A DNA stretch of 64,000 nt from Pocillopora verrucosa (GCF_036669915.1 NC_089315.1:26506432-26570431), one strand, 5' to 3'. Shown: positions 22,901-37,900, counted from the stretch's first letter. Program-made: numbers and translations. The notes: a model not told the origin generated them from the sequence alone.

Positions 22901-25900
22901 AGCGTACATGCCCTAAGTTTGAACATCATCATGAAGTCATCGGGGACTTCATGTAGACATCATGAAGTCCTCGAGGAAAACTCTAGATAATATCTAGATA
23001 ATTCCGCTATAAGAGCGCCACAGCTTTTTGCAATAGTAAGCACTTTGTTGGCTCTTATTTAAAGTAGTTAATATAATCTAAGTATCCATGCGGAATTTTA
23101 TGATAAGGTTAAAGAATGTCCAGTTTTCAAAGCATTATTAACATTTTCACGAATCTGAATAAGAATGTTTATTGCCGTTGTTGTGTGTCCTAAAAAAAAC
23201 CGTTGTAGAGATGCATTTGAAAAGGTTCTGGAGTGTAAACCAAGTTCACTTTCCACTTAACAACTTCTAGCGAAACTAGTGATATACCTCTGAAAAGCAT
23301 TTGCTAAGCGGCGAGGACTTGTTTAGGAAGAGCTCACTGCAGCGTTTTATCGCTGACTCGTCTCTATTGCAAGGTATTTGTTTCACTTCGATACCAGGTT
23401 TCACATTGCAGTCACCGGCCACACGCCACGAGCTGACGAAGTCGGAAACTTGAGTTCGATTCTTGCCATTTGGAGATATCCAGTCATCACTAGGTTCACC
23501 ATTATTAGTACCAAGGATACCTGAGTTCAAAGGAAAATTACTCATTCATTTCTGAAGAAAAGCTCTACTTCTTTATCTAGTTTCGTTACCAGTCCTTCAT
23601 ATATCCACAAGCCACATTAAACTTAGACAAGAGGAAAAACAATCCGGCAAAGACATGAACACGTCAGTAATGCATTGCGACCTGGGTTCCTTTTTCACGA
23701 TTCTGATCTGCTTCAATAGAATGTTTCTATGTATCTGTCGTTTTACGAAGTAAATCAATGTTGACATACATTTGAAGGTTGCAGGTAATATTGAAGCCTA
23801 ACTGTTCGGCAGAAAATTAGATGTAGTTCTGAGGAATGGTGCTGTCAAGATTTATCAAAATTTTATTTCCATCTCGTCATGGTGCCAAATCGAACCACGT
23901 AAGTCGATTTCGCGTTATGAGTTTATCGGCTTGCCCTACCGAAAAAACTAACTCTACTGATTAAAGTATTTAAAAGTCTCATTACATACCAGCCGTTCTG
24001 TTATGATAGAATCCAGACACTTCGTAACTGCACACGAAGTGCTCCATATCACACTCGACAGAGAAGCCAAAGTCATTGGTCAAATTGATGAATGGACCAT
24101 CTCGTACAATAGTTGTGTTCTCGAATTTCACAGGAAGCTCCTTAAAGAAATCGCGCGTCAAACCGTTTGTTTTGTCCATCCCGGTGATTCCTTGGGAAAT
24201 GACCTCACCATTGCGGTGAATATTCACTAAAGCATCCCGTGTGATGATGACGATAACCTCAGGCGAAGAAAGTATGGTGAAGTTTCCGTCCTTGAAGTCA
24301 CGGCTCACCAAATACTCACAGTTAGATCCCTTAATCCAAGGGAAGCGGAAGTAACGCTTGTCAAAAGTGTAGATATTCTTTCCGAAGATCATGCCAGTTT
24401 GGTCTAGTTAGGAGATACGTGAAAAATGCGCAAGTTAATAAACAGCAGGTTTGGTCAAAGGGTTATCAAAAGCTGCAACTAATTTTATTATTCGCGCCTG
24501 AACAAAAGTATTCAAAACATCATTGCAAATTGAAGACCAGAAAATCAGTCATAGAGAATTTTGAACAATTGACACAGTTACTGGTCAAAGGAGGCTGTGT
24601 CCAGCAAATGTTTTCTTGAAAAAAGGTGACGTTTATTTTGCGTCACAACGTTGTAAAGGCAGGGTTCTTGTTTATGACCCCTAGATAAGAGACGGCGGGA
24701 ATCCAACGCCACGCCATAGGACTTACTTTTCGGTTGAAGCATCTCAACGATATCCTCTGGTTTCAGCTCATTAAGGGCCTTCAGTGTCCTCCATGTCGTA
24801 ATTACAGGTGAGAGGGTCTTATTCACGTACTCACGCAAAGTCTGGTCCAGCATGCACATGGAGTAGTTGAAGGCGTGATCCGTGATATTCATGGTGAAGT
24901 TCATCAGATTGAAGTAGAAGTATTTTGGGAGATGTGCATTGTGAAAAATCGTCTCATTGACCAGCGAGCCATTAATAAAGCTGGCCGTAGAGTTAACCAG
25001 AGTGAAGGTGAAGTTGTAAAAGGTCTGCGTCCAATTTGTGGTAATGTTAACGGCCAACACTGTGAAGTTGTAGGTGCCGTTTAAGATGAATTCTGTCGCG
25101 TTTCGGGTGGCATTTAGAGAGCAGGCGGTCATGTTAATGTAACCTTCAGCCCAAAGATGGAGGAACTGAGTGTAGTTTATCCGCATGGGGTAGGTGAAGG
25201 AACTGTTCATCTGCTTCTGATTCAGAGTGGTGTTAGATGGGAAATGTCGGAGGAACCACGCTGTGACATAAATATCACTCTCTATTGGCTCAGCTGTGTA
25301 TCGAACCACTCGTGGGAAGTAGTATCGGGTGTAACTTTGCCAACTGTGGTTTCGCATAACAGTTATCACTTCCAACATAGTTGAGTTCCACTTCTTCAGA
25401 ACTGGACGGGTCCAAGGCATACTGTCAAAGGAAGATGGCAATCAAGATTGATCTTACATTCAACTTAACAGTATACTCTACGATTTTAAGTCCTCTTCGT
25501 CTAACCTATAAAAGATTGCATGAGAATCATGTTCTGTACAATGCAACTTACTCTTAAGAGTGGTCCATCTAGAAAGTTTTTCTTCGTACAGTATCTATTT
25601 CCACTATCATTATTTTAATACCTGTGGGTCCAGTTGTGATAGTGAGCCGTGAAATTCATCATTTCCCATGATTTCTGTGGAGGTTCGCTGAAATTGGTTG
25701 CAGTGAGGATCTGGACTGTCATATTCCAAAGTTGAGATGTCATATTGTGAGTGCGATTGATGTAGAGCTCGATAATTTCTTGAGTGGTCTTTAAGCTTGT
25801 CACGTTCAGGACATTAACGGTGTCATTAACTAAAATAACAGCAAGGTCTGTGACGTTCACCAGCCACTCATGGCTACGGTTCATTCGGCAAGCCGGGGAT

Positions 25901-28900
25901 CGGACCGTTGCGTTGTACATCTCAAGAGTTTTATTTAACAGGCCTTCGATGGCTTGGTACAAGGTGGCGTCAGAAGTGATATTATGGAAGGACAGGGTGA
26001 TGTTCATTGGATAGTGAAGCGATGATAGGAACCATTCGAAGGATGAATCGCAGATGGTCCAGTTGTGGAAGAGTTCGTAGGTTAAATTGAAAACACTGAT
26101 GTCAGCCACTTCGGTAAAGTTCTGCCAGACTGGGTACGCGACTCCTCCAAGGAATGAAGAATTGTTGATATATCCTGTTATGTTGACGAGTATTTGCCTG
26201 GAGATGCTGTATAACACAGGGTGCGTGACATTCAGGATGTACTCAGTAACATTGTGGGTGAAATTTCTAAACACCAAGCTCACGTTGACCATAGCTTGAG
26301 TGAAGTTGACAGTTTCATTGAGTATTTCTATCGTAAGATTTTGGACACCAGGTAGGTAAGTTTTTAGGTAGTAATTTACTGTCTTGTTATTAATTGTCCA
26401 GTTTCCAATCTCGCTGACTGTTCTATTCAACAACACAGTAAAATTTTTCGAAGCGTTTCTTCCCCACTCAGTCAAATTGAAAATAAATGTTTCACATGTT
26501 TGATTGTACCATGTCGTGTTCGCAATGATGTTCGAGATGTTTCCCAGAAAAGCAGTGGTATTGACATGATCGGTGAAGTTCTGGAGAATCACGATCAGCT
26601 CTTCCGTAATATTTTCCAGCGTAACATTGCTTTCTTTGATCTTCAGAATAGTATTTGCCAGGTTGTTGTAGAAGAGTGAATAGTTAAATGTGTCGCCTTG
26701 GAAGTACCTTTGGTAATTTACGGTGACGTTAGGGATGCTGTGGGAGGTGGTATTAAGTAGATGTATGGTGAGATTAAAGAGATTCTGGGCGATATTTTCT
26801 TTGGTATAATTCCACAGCAGCATCTCCTGAGTGATGTTCTTCAAAACGTATTTGAAGTGTGTTCGGAACTTGGTCATGTTTACTCCAGCCAACGTTGCGT
26901 TTAGAGTAATGTTCGCCAGCTTGGTTGGTATGTGGAAAGTGAGATTATTCAAGGCGCTCCATTCGTATCTGACAGATGTCATGTTCAATACGTCGTATGC
27001 GGTGTTGTCACCTCTAACCTCTCTGCTCCACTCTACATACATTTCACTGCCGTTAATTCTGTAAATGGTGTTGTTGAAGTGCGTGTCGTTGAGTGAGAAC
27101 ATCTTGAGGAACCAAGTAACGTTCCTTGAGGTGATATTGAAATAGGACACTCTCTCTGTGGCGTTGATGGACCAGGTAATGGAGCCATTAAATGCCGTTT
27201 TATTGAAGTGATGCCATGTGCTCAGATTAAAGAAGGCACTGTGGGACTTATTACATGTCTTGGTCACAAATTCGATAGTACGGTTCCATAAGGTTAAGTT
27301 AGACACCACGCTCATGTTGCTCACAAATCCATTCCACAGAAGGGTGTTGTTGTAAACCGTGGCGTTTGCGTTTGCTCTGATGCTGGTATTGAAGGTTCCA
27401 GAGCAGTTTAGACTGAAAGAAACGTTTGGCAGGAAATCGATGGAGACATTAACCTGACTGATTTCTTTGTTCCAAACAAATGTTTGGTTGAGAATTTTCT
27501 TTGGTTGGTACTGCAAAACGGATGCCAAGTTGAACACCTTGGAGGAATTGGTCAAGACACCCATCCAGCTGACTGTCCTGTTTGGAGTGTAACCAGTGAT
27601 TCTAAGGATGTGATGAACCATCTCAGTCGTGGTCTTATTAACCATGTTAACTTGTGCTCCATAGGTACGGTTAGTGAAGGTGAGGTTGACAATGAGGTCC
27701 TTTTTCGCGGTAGTATTGAAGAAAGTGAAAACGTATGAGGCATTCATCCAGGAAGATGTACCGTTCCTGATCCTGTGCGTGATATTAATGCTGCGAATTT
27801 GATCAACCTCCGGCAACATTTCAGTGGAGAAGTAAGTATGATTTAACTCTGCACTCCAGTTACCCATGGACAGGTTGAAATGGAGATTCCTAGTAGTAGT
27901 GGTGTTTGAGTAAGTTGCTGTCATGTTGAAAATTGTCCTGTTCTGGTAGGTGCAGTTAACCAAGATTCCTCTCGCTGTCGGTTTGGCGAACCAGGTTGTG
28001 TTCATAGTGGCAGTTGAGTTGAGGCTGGTAATGTTCAAGATCAAGGATTTCCTTTCAGTAGCATTAAAATAGCTTAAGCACGTTGACAATAGAGTGAAGT
28101 TATGGTGAGTTCCGTTGAAATAGGCGCTGTTGAAGCAGAATCCCTTCTCCAAGGTGTAGTTCTTCAAAGAGCCTGACAGCACAACTGAATGGTTTAAATA
28201 GGTGATGTTTAGGCTGACATTTCTAACCTCGTGGTTGTACATCCAGGTGGTGTTTAATGCGATTGATCTATTCTGGTGAGTGATATTCAAATGACAAATC
28301 TTGATACTGTCGGTTGCGTTCGTCACAGTCATGTTCAGCGAGGAGGTCCTGTTGAAGGCTGTGGCGTTGCAGAAGAAGACAGTGATGTTTTTCTCCGTAG
28401 AGTTACGATATGCCTTATAACAGGACAGCACCTGGGTCCCGTTGTTGAATACGTTCACATGGGTCTTGTAGAAGCTTGTAGTATTGACGTAACTGACGTT
28501 TATTGTGATGTTATTGTTCAGAATCGGTGTGCTCCACGTTGGGCAGCTGACATTCCAAGTCACATTCGAGGTACGAGTAGTCATGTTATGTTGGCCGCGC
28601 AAGTGCAAAGTCAGGTTGAGCGGGCGGTGAGTAATTTTTAGTGTCATGTTACCTGTCGTATTTCCGTTGAGGTTGATGGACGTGTTGAGGTAAAGAACGG
28701 AGATAGGAATGCTCTCTGTGGTGTTCTTAACAGTGATGTTTGTTTCCAAGTGCCACTTGTGCGTGTCATTCATCATAAAGAAACTGTGGTGAAAGGACTT
28801 GTTGAAGAGAGTGGCATTCATTGCCAACCCATACTTGATTTTGTGTGTCTTGTGGCAGGTGCGGTGGAAGTAGAAAGCTGTGAGATTCCTTGCCACATTG

Positions 28901-31900
28901 AGAGTGATATTAACGGCTTTGGAGATGGGAACGAAGATATAATCAATCGTGGTGGCGTTCTCGTGGTCGGCACCAACGCTTATATTCCAGCGATACATCT
29001 CTTCAGTTTTGTTAGAGGTGATATTGCAGAAGAACCTCCTTTCGTAGCTTGCTCCAGGAGTAGAAACGGAAATGGCCGTCTTGTTCGTGTGTTTGTCTGG
29101 CTTCGTGAAGTTGACCTCCATTTTTAAGTTTTTCAGTAATGGATCGGTTCTGTTTAAGTAGACGGAGAAGTTGGAAGGACCAGTAAGAGGGAAGAATGGA
29201 GCAGTTTTATTGTACCAGGCCACTGGTATGGAGATGTTGGAACACAAATTGAGGCCGAGTATCTTAGTACTGTTGAAAATGTCGGTGGTGCAGATACCAG
29301 TCTGAAATGAAAAATCGATAACTTTCTTATTTTCTCAAAATAGTAACTTAAGGTATGGCAGTTACCCATCATTCGAATTTTTATTTATCCGGGATAAGAC
29401 GAAAACATCAAAAGCAAATGAAACTAGGTTCTCCTAACCCGCTGCATGAATAGTTATAAGCGGAAATTCATACCGTGTTGCGATGGTCCACTCCACGGAT
29501 CGGGATCTCTTCGTTGTTGAAATGATGGAAAAGAGAAGTTCTAAAGAGGAAAGACGATGGATGATGAATCAACTTAAACGCAATGAGAAATTCTATAAAT
29601 GCAACTATCCCCTAGGTTACACGGGATGAAAATTAAGATCAACTGAAAAGTGAAGATGAAATTTCAGGATAACTACAACTGACAAAAATACTGAATAAAT
29701 AAATTTAATGGGGTCAGATGACGCCGTGGAAAGCATTCGAGGAGCTTTGTGTCAACATCCATAAATTTATAATTATGAGCCTTCAAAATGGATCTCCAAT
29801 TGGGGTCAACGCAACATTATGTGACGATTTTGTTCTATATAGTGAAGTTGCGTCATAGACATTACAATCGGTACTTTAAACAGACGCTACGACGGAAAGT
29901 ACGTGATAACAAAATAAAAAGGAGGGCTATTGTTCTTACGTGATGTTCAAAATCTCCTGTGGCTTGTCGGTGACATTGAAATGTGACTTTAATCCTTGCT
30001 CCTGACTGTAGGTTAAATTTCCTTGTAATTCGGTGGAAGTGGAAATTGAACCATTCAGAAGAACGCCTGTTGATAGGTGGAAGGCATCCAATGTAACCTT
30101 TCCAGAGATCACGATGGCAGCACTATGGAATGATAGAAGAACGAAATGAATTAATTTAAACAACAAACAAATTTATGATCGATGAAATTCCAGTTTAGGT
30201 TTATACCAAAATAGCAAACGTTAGCCTAAAAATGCATATAACTCTTGTATCATTTGTCTGCTGTTAGTACATTTTGGACCTCAGGATTATCCCTTTTTCA
30301 AAGACCTCCCTTAATCAATATTACAAGTAGATTTATAGTCACTTGAACTAAAATTTAGGATGATACCTCCTAAAAGTTGACGAATACTTCTTTTCGTTAC
30401 CTTGGCTTTACAGTTCCTTTGACAACAGCCCTCTTGTTACCCCAGAAAAGGCTCAATAGGTCAGCCTTTCCTTGTACGTGCACACTGGTGACAGATGTAC
30501 CATTGATACTTAGGTTCAGCGGTATTCCAAGGCATGTCGGAATGATATAAGTCTCTTCCAAGAACAGAAAACTTTTGGTGAAAGTCTTGTCAACTCCTTT
30601 TGAAAGAGCTCGCAACAGTTCGATCAGATCAGCGATGGGAATATCATCATCCTCCAACCATTCGAGATCCTTCAATCTGAACAAGTCAAGTTCATTGCCA
30701 AACAACTTCAGAGAAAGAAGACCACTGGGCGTCATCTTGCGAAGGTTAACCTGCGTTAAAAATAACATAAGTAAATTTAGTCTTTAAACATTTATTGTAC
30801 TCTAGTACCCGTATCCAAACATTGCTTTTTCTCTTAACGAAATTTTAACATCTAGCACATAGCTTTTGACACTTATACGAAATGATTTGATACAGAGAAA
30901 CAAGAATGAATTAAAATAAAAAGCAAAGAAGAATGGATGAATAAAAGTAATTCCTGAGAAAATTAAGTCAAAGAGAGAGGTATTACTGTTTCTTTTTTTT
31001 AAGATGCCTTAAACTTTTCGCCATGGGAAGCAAAAAGATGGGAAGCCTGTACTTTAGCTTGGCCTTCCCGAGATGGGATGCCTCTCAATTCACTGTGCCC
31101 CATTGAAGCTGTTCTCACCTTCCTATCAAGAGTTTCCAAGTCAATTACGTTGTCTACACTCCTCTTCTGAATTTCTCTGGCCTCATTTTCGCTCTTCTCT
31201 GGTGTTTTCATGAGCCCCGAGATATGACTTTCAGGAAAGTACCCTTTGTGTCCAAAAAGCTTCTCCCAAATGATCTCCAGGCCCTCAAGCCTTGTGCTTG
31301 TCTCGACCACCGGGATAGCCCCGCCCCATAGGTCAAGGGTCACATTGAGTTCTGCGCTTCTCGGGACAAGGCTCTCCGGGTGGTAGATCACATGACTTTC
31401 TGTGCTGAAGCCCAGATTATTTTCCTCTAGAAGGAAAAAGAAACAAATCAAATTGTAGGAGTTCAGTTGCAGACATAACAGACAACAGGAGCAATAAGAG
31501 GAAAAGATTCCGTTTATGTATAGCGGACACTCACCATTCAAATAACTTTTCTGTAAGAACTGCGACTTGTAGGTGGTGTTGAAATCACGCAGAGGGGTTG
31601 TCCGCTGTTTCAGAGCTTTCTTGATTAGTTCACTCAATCTGTTAGAGTGTTGTTAAAAAGAGTCATCCATCATTTCAAAATTAAGGGGCACGTAGGGGCG
31701 GCAACAACTGCAGCTGTGTGATGTTCCATTCTCTATATACACAAAATAAGGATTTTTTTTATCCTTTCCAAACTTTTGCACCTCTTAGAGAAAAGGAACA
31801 TCAGCTTTGTGTGAAAGGGTATCAAGGGGGTGTTGAACAACAAAAACTTACCTCTTGCCATAAGTGGGCTCAACAGAGTCATTCATCTGTTTGAGATGGC

Positions 31901-34900
31901 TGCTGACGAAGGCGCCAACCTGGGTATTGACTTCACCATCCAGTACTTGTGCCACGTATCTGATCGTTTTTTCATCGGGATACTTCATTAAGGCAAGGTA
32001 AGCCTGCAGACGCACCTCGGGGTCATTGCCATAGTCACCAAACACCTCACTTCCCAGAACATTCCACGTATCTGGGCAGAAAGGCATGCTTCGAATGGTC
32101 TCTATGGCAACTACAGAGATATTGAGGAAGTTGGCTCCTTGTGAGCATTTCACAAGCTCTTTTGCTTTGGAGTGCATAAGTCCTGCATTGCCAATAGCTT
32201 TTAGGGTGATAATGACGTCATCAATGTCATATGAGGTGGCCTCACAGTTCTTTGGAAGTTGCTCCTCTAAGAAGGAGACCGCACGCATCACAGCAGAGTC
32301 CTGAATACAAACAAGAACAAACACAAATTGTCAAAAAAAGAAAAGAGCGGAAAAACTGCAGAAATTCGATGTGGATTTTTATTGGCATGCATAGATGAGG
32401 TCATTATGTTAAAAGCTTTGTGATGCTTGTAACCAAAACTTACAGATTCTCTCAAGCAATCTTTTGGTGTACGTTGACAGTACTTCCGGATCATGGTTCC
32501 AAGGGAAAGTAGTGTGGTTGTGGGTAAATCACTCCTCCGTCTTAGAAAATCCTGCAAAGGTAACAAAAAAAGTATATGGTACTTTCCAGCCAAAAAAAGT
32601 ATATGGTACTTTCCTAAAGGCTTACAAAAGTGGGCAAATTAAACCTTTCAAGGGAAAGGATGTATAAACAAAACCACGTGAAGACTAAATTTTTTAACGT
32701 GAGGGCAGTTGAGGAGCTCCAAGGGGCTATAAAGAAATCTTCTCGATTCAAATATAAGAAAAATGAAAAATCGCTTACGATCATTTCGTCGAAGAGATAT
32801 GGAGCTGGATTTCGCGCGGCACTGATTCCATTCAATAGGTAAGCCATATGTTCAGGTTTAACTTGATTGTAGTCGCGGATGGCCTCAATTATGTATCTCA
32901 AGCACGGGGTGGTACCGCACTGCGTGAAAGCGTCAAGCAAATACGCCCTGAAAAAACAAAGAAGGAAAAAGTAATTAATGTCGACTGATTGTTGAAATGG
33001 ATCCGGAGTTAGCTTTGTTTTGTCTTGCTTTGCATTTAGATTTGTACTGAAAGCTGATCGCGACCTGTAACGTTTTCCCGCGCTTCAAGAGGTCTGCTTG
33101 TTTTTCCTTTGAGGTTCTGCTGGCACTTGTGGTATTTCTGTTTTGTTTTGATTAGCAGTTGCGATCACGTTGATTCCGGCCTTATGAAAACCTTAAGAGT
33201 AATATCACAAATGTACCATAAACCTTCCCCATCGCCTTATTAGTTGTTCTTTCTGATGTCACCCTTCTCCCCCTACCAAAGTCTAAGGGAAGGGGGAGGG
33301 GGTGGGCATTGGAGCATCGCTGACTTTCTACAGGGCGATTACGAAGGAGACTATTTTACTTCCCAAATTGTACTCGTAGTTCGCCTCTGTTTGGAAAGGG
33401 AATGAGGGACACGGATACTTCAAATCAAGATGGAACGGTCTCAGGGATACGTGATAATGTCACATAGCACTGAGAGGTTTAGTGGTGGATTGTAAGTAGT
33501 CAACTCAAAGATAGTTCCTTCTGTTTACTTTGAAATGAGAGTTTTAAAATTTACTCTCCTTCATAGCTTTCAACATTCCTCTACCTCTCCTAGTCTAATC
33601 CATCATTTTATTCGAAGAACCATCAATCCAAGCAACATTTGTTAATATGCAGAAAATATTTAACCCAGCGGGAGTATGTTTGGATAGAATAGAATTCTTT
33701 ACGTCATGTAGAATTGTACTTCCCCCTGAGTTGTCTTAATTAGCCCTTTGACCCCTAAGAGTGACCAGCATGTAATTTCTCCTTACCACATCATCCCTGT
33801 ATCACAAATTAAGGTCAGGAGAATAAGGAAAGTGACCAAGAAGCTCTTGATTGTTAAAAAAATTCTCCTTGTCAACCAACACAGAAAATGTATAGAGAAC
33901 AGTATGGAGAATATGCATACTAATGTTAAAACAAAGACTCACTGTGATTTCTTGCACTGTTTCTTCGTGAACTCGCCTTCTTGTTGTTCATCGCAGTTGT
34001 AAAATCGAGTCCAGACATTCTTCAGAGCGTTTACGTCGAGTTTCCGGATTGAGAAGACCAAACGGGTGAATTTAGTCACCGTGCTCGGTTTGGTTTCGTT
34101 GATAGGAAGGATCTTGATCAAGCCCTCTAAAACGTCCTCTGCGCTCTTAGAGGATGTCTCATAAACTGGCTCTACCTCAGCTTTCGGCAAAGATTGCTCG
34201 TAAAACATGTTTGATTTTCTCATCTCTGTTCAAAGAGTGAAAATTATGAATTCAATTTCAAATACACAACCGCTTCTTCTACTACAAAAATAGAAAACGA
34301 TAACATTCAATACTATTGATAATAATGTCGATAATAAATTTTACAAAGCCTAAATGCTCTTACAGAGTCTTAAGGGAAAGCTAAACTTCCTTATGTAGAC
34401 AACTAGAGACCGCCACACTGATATGATACTAACAACAGTCCAATAAATTGCAGGTCAGCATTGCGACGCATGAACGATGAAATATTCCATATAATGCTGA
34501 AGTCATGAATGGAAAAAGATGCTGAGAATTTAAAATGACGTAGATGAGAAGGAGGCGAATTCCTTAACTTAGCGGAGGCAACAGAAAAATGGCATTCCTA
34601 CTAGTCTACGCAGATACCTCTACTCACAGCTGGTTTAACTTCAACCTAGAAATTATCCGTATTCCCACGAGAGGATTGCGGATTGGGTTTCCTACATTGT
34701 TTCCTTCCTTAACAAGCTACCGCTCATTCCCAATAAACCCAGTTTCGCACTCCTCCTACCATGTCAAAATCTCTACAATAGTAGATACTAGTTTGGCTTA
34801 GGAAGCATTTTAAAAATCCCAGGGAAACGCATGGACGTAAGGCATATAGTTTTCAGTACATCAGACAGTATTTGATAGGCCCCCTTCTCTTACAATTAAG

Positions 34901-37900
34901 CAACTCTGATTAACGAAATCTATTTTGCTTTGTAAAGAGTTCAGAAATAATGTTAGCATTCCAAATTTGAGTGTGTAGAATTTAAAAAGAGAACATTACC
35001 TGGAAATTTCATTTCGTCCGCGAAGAAGAACGTCATGCGTACCGATTCAAGGGTCAAATTCACCCTGTAAGAAATTGCGAAAAAGAAAAGTCTAACTTCC
35101 CCGCCTTTTAAAGTGCCGGCGAGCAATTGTTCTTTATATACTATGTGACATCAAAAGAATACACGAGTCAAAATGATATAGGTAACGCACTATCTTTCCA
35201 AAGGAACACTTACGTGACATTAGTTGTCACTCCAGCCGCATTGTAGCTGAATGGTCGCATAAGGTGTGTTTCGTTACATTCCACAGTCTTAACGTGCTTT
35301 TCACGCACAATGTAACGGCAGAAGCTTGTTGAGTTGAGAGGACCTTGTATTTGCTGCAAAAAAACATTCAAGCTCGTGACAAGGCTAAAAAAATTTCATT
35401 CCTAAGATCAAAATCTACCCTCTCTCTTATTCTACCTACCTAAACAACGCTTTCGACATTGCTCATCTTAACAGTATACAGGAAACTAGCACTGGCCTGG
35501 CTTACGCCATAGAGTTTCCATTATCTCAGCGGTAGAGCATAGGTTTGAGGTTCGATTCCCCATGGATATTCGGCTTTTTTTTCTTTGTCTTACCCTCGTG
35601 ACAGGATAGAAATTTGCCTTGCTCTCAACGCGTGGCTTCGTAGCTAGGTTGGTAGAAAGGCCCACATTGTTATATGAGAAGCAAAGGTTCAAATCCCTAC
35701 GAAGCCTGAATTTTCCAGGCTTCTTTTCTGCAATTATTAACCCTTTAACCTCTAAGAATGACCAGCTTCTAGTTTCTCCTTACAAAATCAGCCCTGAATC
35801 AAATATTGAGGCCACGAGAATCAAGGAAATGATTACCAACTGGTTAAGCTCTCGATTTTTAAACAAATTCTACTTGTCAGCTCTACGAGAAATTTACAGA
35901 GAATAGTATGGAGAATATGCATACTGATGTTTGGGTGTAAAGGGTTAAATTGCTGCTCACTTGCTAGGATCATTGTTTGACTCGATTTTCAATCCGCAGC
36001 TTAAATGAAAGTTATTTTCTGTCATTAAAATTTTTGAAAAAAAAAACTTTTTTTTTGTTACCTTAAAATCTATCATCTCTCTTGGTCTTTTTCCTTTATC
36101 TTGCTTAGATTTGTGTTCGTTGAACTTAAGGCAATGGTTGCGCAGTGTTTATAATTTTTTTTGTAATGAACTCGTCAATTTAGAGTTTCACATCTTTATA
36201 CTTATATTGGCGACGTTTTTTTTTTACTATCGACATTACCGAATTAAACACGGTTCATTCTTGATTGTTACTCACCGAGTTCACGTCATATGTAACTGGG
36301 TTCAGCTTGGTGATATTGTGTGATCGACTGGTACAGTTGGAAAGATCCCTTTTCTTGGTGATTTCGCTTTCCACTATTTGTTTGTTCACAATCTTGTATT
36401 CGGATGTACAGTTTCCTGTCACATCAACCTGAAATGTAAGAAGATATGAAAATAGATCGAAAATTTGTTATTTTGTTTGTCTGTTGGTTTGTTAGCCGTT
36501 TAGTTATTGTTTTGTTTTGTCTTTCTTTGTCCCTATTAGGTAGTTACTTGAAAATTGGTTACAGTTGATCAGTTAATCAGTTACCTTGATCAACAGGATA
36601 GGTTCCACTTGAAACAACTGTGCAGTGTTTAGTTGAAATTTTGTTTTTAATTTGCTGTTTTTTTCGTTTGTTTGTTTGCCTTTTTTGTAACCCAATGGTT
36701 GGAATGGCATTTTTACCCTCTAGCTGATTCTAAATCACTCATCCTTTCCAAATTATGGCATCCAACTGACACCGTTATTATGGCTGAGAATTAATTAAAA
36801 CCACCAAGTCCACCTAAAACAAGATTTGGTTTGTTATTTACATCAGTTAGCTTTTTTTTTTTTTTCGAAATTATCGCCTGTTTGCAGGAAGTCTCAATTT
36901 TTTTCTTGCGTTTTGGTTTTCGCGTTTTTTGGTTGCAGATTTCCCAACAAAGTTGAGAGGCTCAACTTTGGTCCTTAAACACAAAAGATTGCCTTTCATG
37001 GCTTGCAGAAGTTAACTGTCTTCTCGTTGATTCCCCAGTTTTTTTTTTTTTTCTCGCATGTCATTGAATGAAAGTAGAAACAACACTAGCTTAAAATCTT
37101 TCAGTCTCTCCAAGGAGAAATACAATCTCTGAGCCTATGAAGAAGGGTTCAGTACTTAGAGTCAAAAGTATAATTCATATGTTGATATTCCTCAGAGTAA
37201 CTTTTGGTTTTAACTTTAGGACCTTGTGTTGTTGTTCACCACAATGTATAATTTTACTAAATGAAGCTACCTCGTGAATCATTTCTTGTGGTTTTTCGCT
37301 AAACTGCAATTGCAGTGCACTCAAAATACCACGCTTGATATTGGTGATGTACACAGGTTCTGTCTTAACCGGCAGCACCATGACAAAACGGCCTCTGCGT
37401 TCTGAGAAAACCAGGTGGTTTGCCTCGAGTGCCCTCTTGAAACTTTCCTGGTTGGGGGATGATTTGAAGTCTTTTTCTCCGTTAGGTGAGGCTTCGAAGA
37501 TTCTTACATCTTTCACCTGCAGATTATGTTAAAGTTTTATGAATGTGCGGGGACTTCCTCGATTAAAATCTCGATTATGTTCGTTGAGGCTGTTCAAAAG
37601 AATATATGAAATGAAAAGCCAAGTCACAACAATATCTCAACAAAAGTTCCTGTTCTCTTTTCATTTCGTCCTCTAACTGAACTCTGGAAGAACTACAAAT
37701 AGTGGACTTGAAGAGCCACTTGGTGGAATATCGGTTACTTAACCCTTTCACTCCTAAGATCTGATTGCTAATTCTCCCCTCTATCTGCTACACACTTTCT
37801 TGTGAATAAGTTATGAGAATTTAGTGTTAGATCAAAATAACAACTTCTTCCAGATGAGTTGGAGTTTTCTGAAGACCTTTTTGTAGGATAATGTATGATT

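Noticed and set aside
25784-29127. Many open frames on the plus strand over the giant exon (for example 28276-28641 and 28750-29127)
   Set aside because: They are shadows of the minus-strand coding exon; the complement of the N-X-T codons lacks stops by composition.
30999-31119. Continuation of lipid-transfer exon 13 to a stop at 30999
   Set aside because: A GTGAGA donor at 31118 and a phase-matched acceptor at 30751 continue the protein; the read-through is intronic.
35628-35702. Possible tRNA gene with a 7-bp acceptor stem
   Set aside because: T and anticodon arms do not pair properly and a SINE tail follows; better read as a tRNA-derived SINE.
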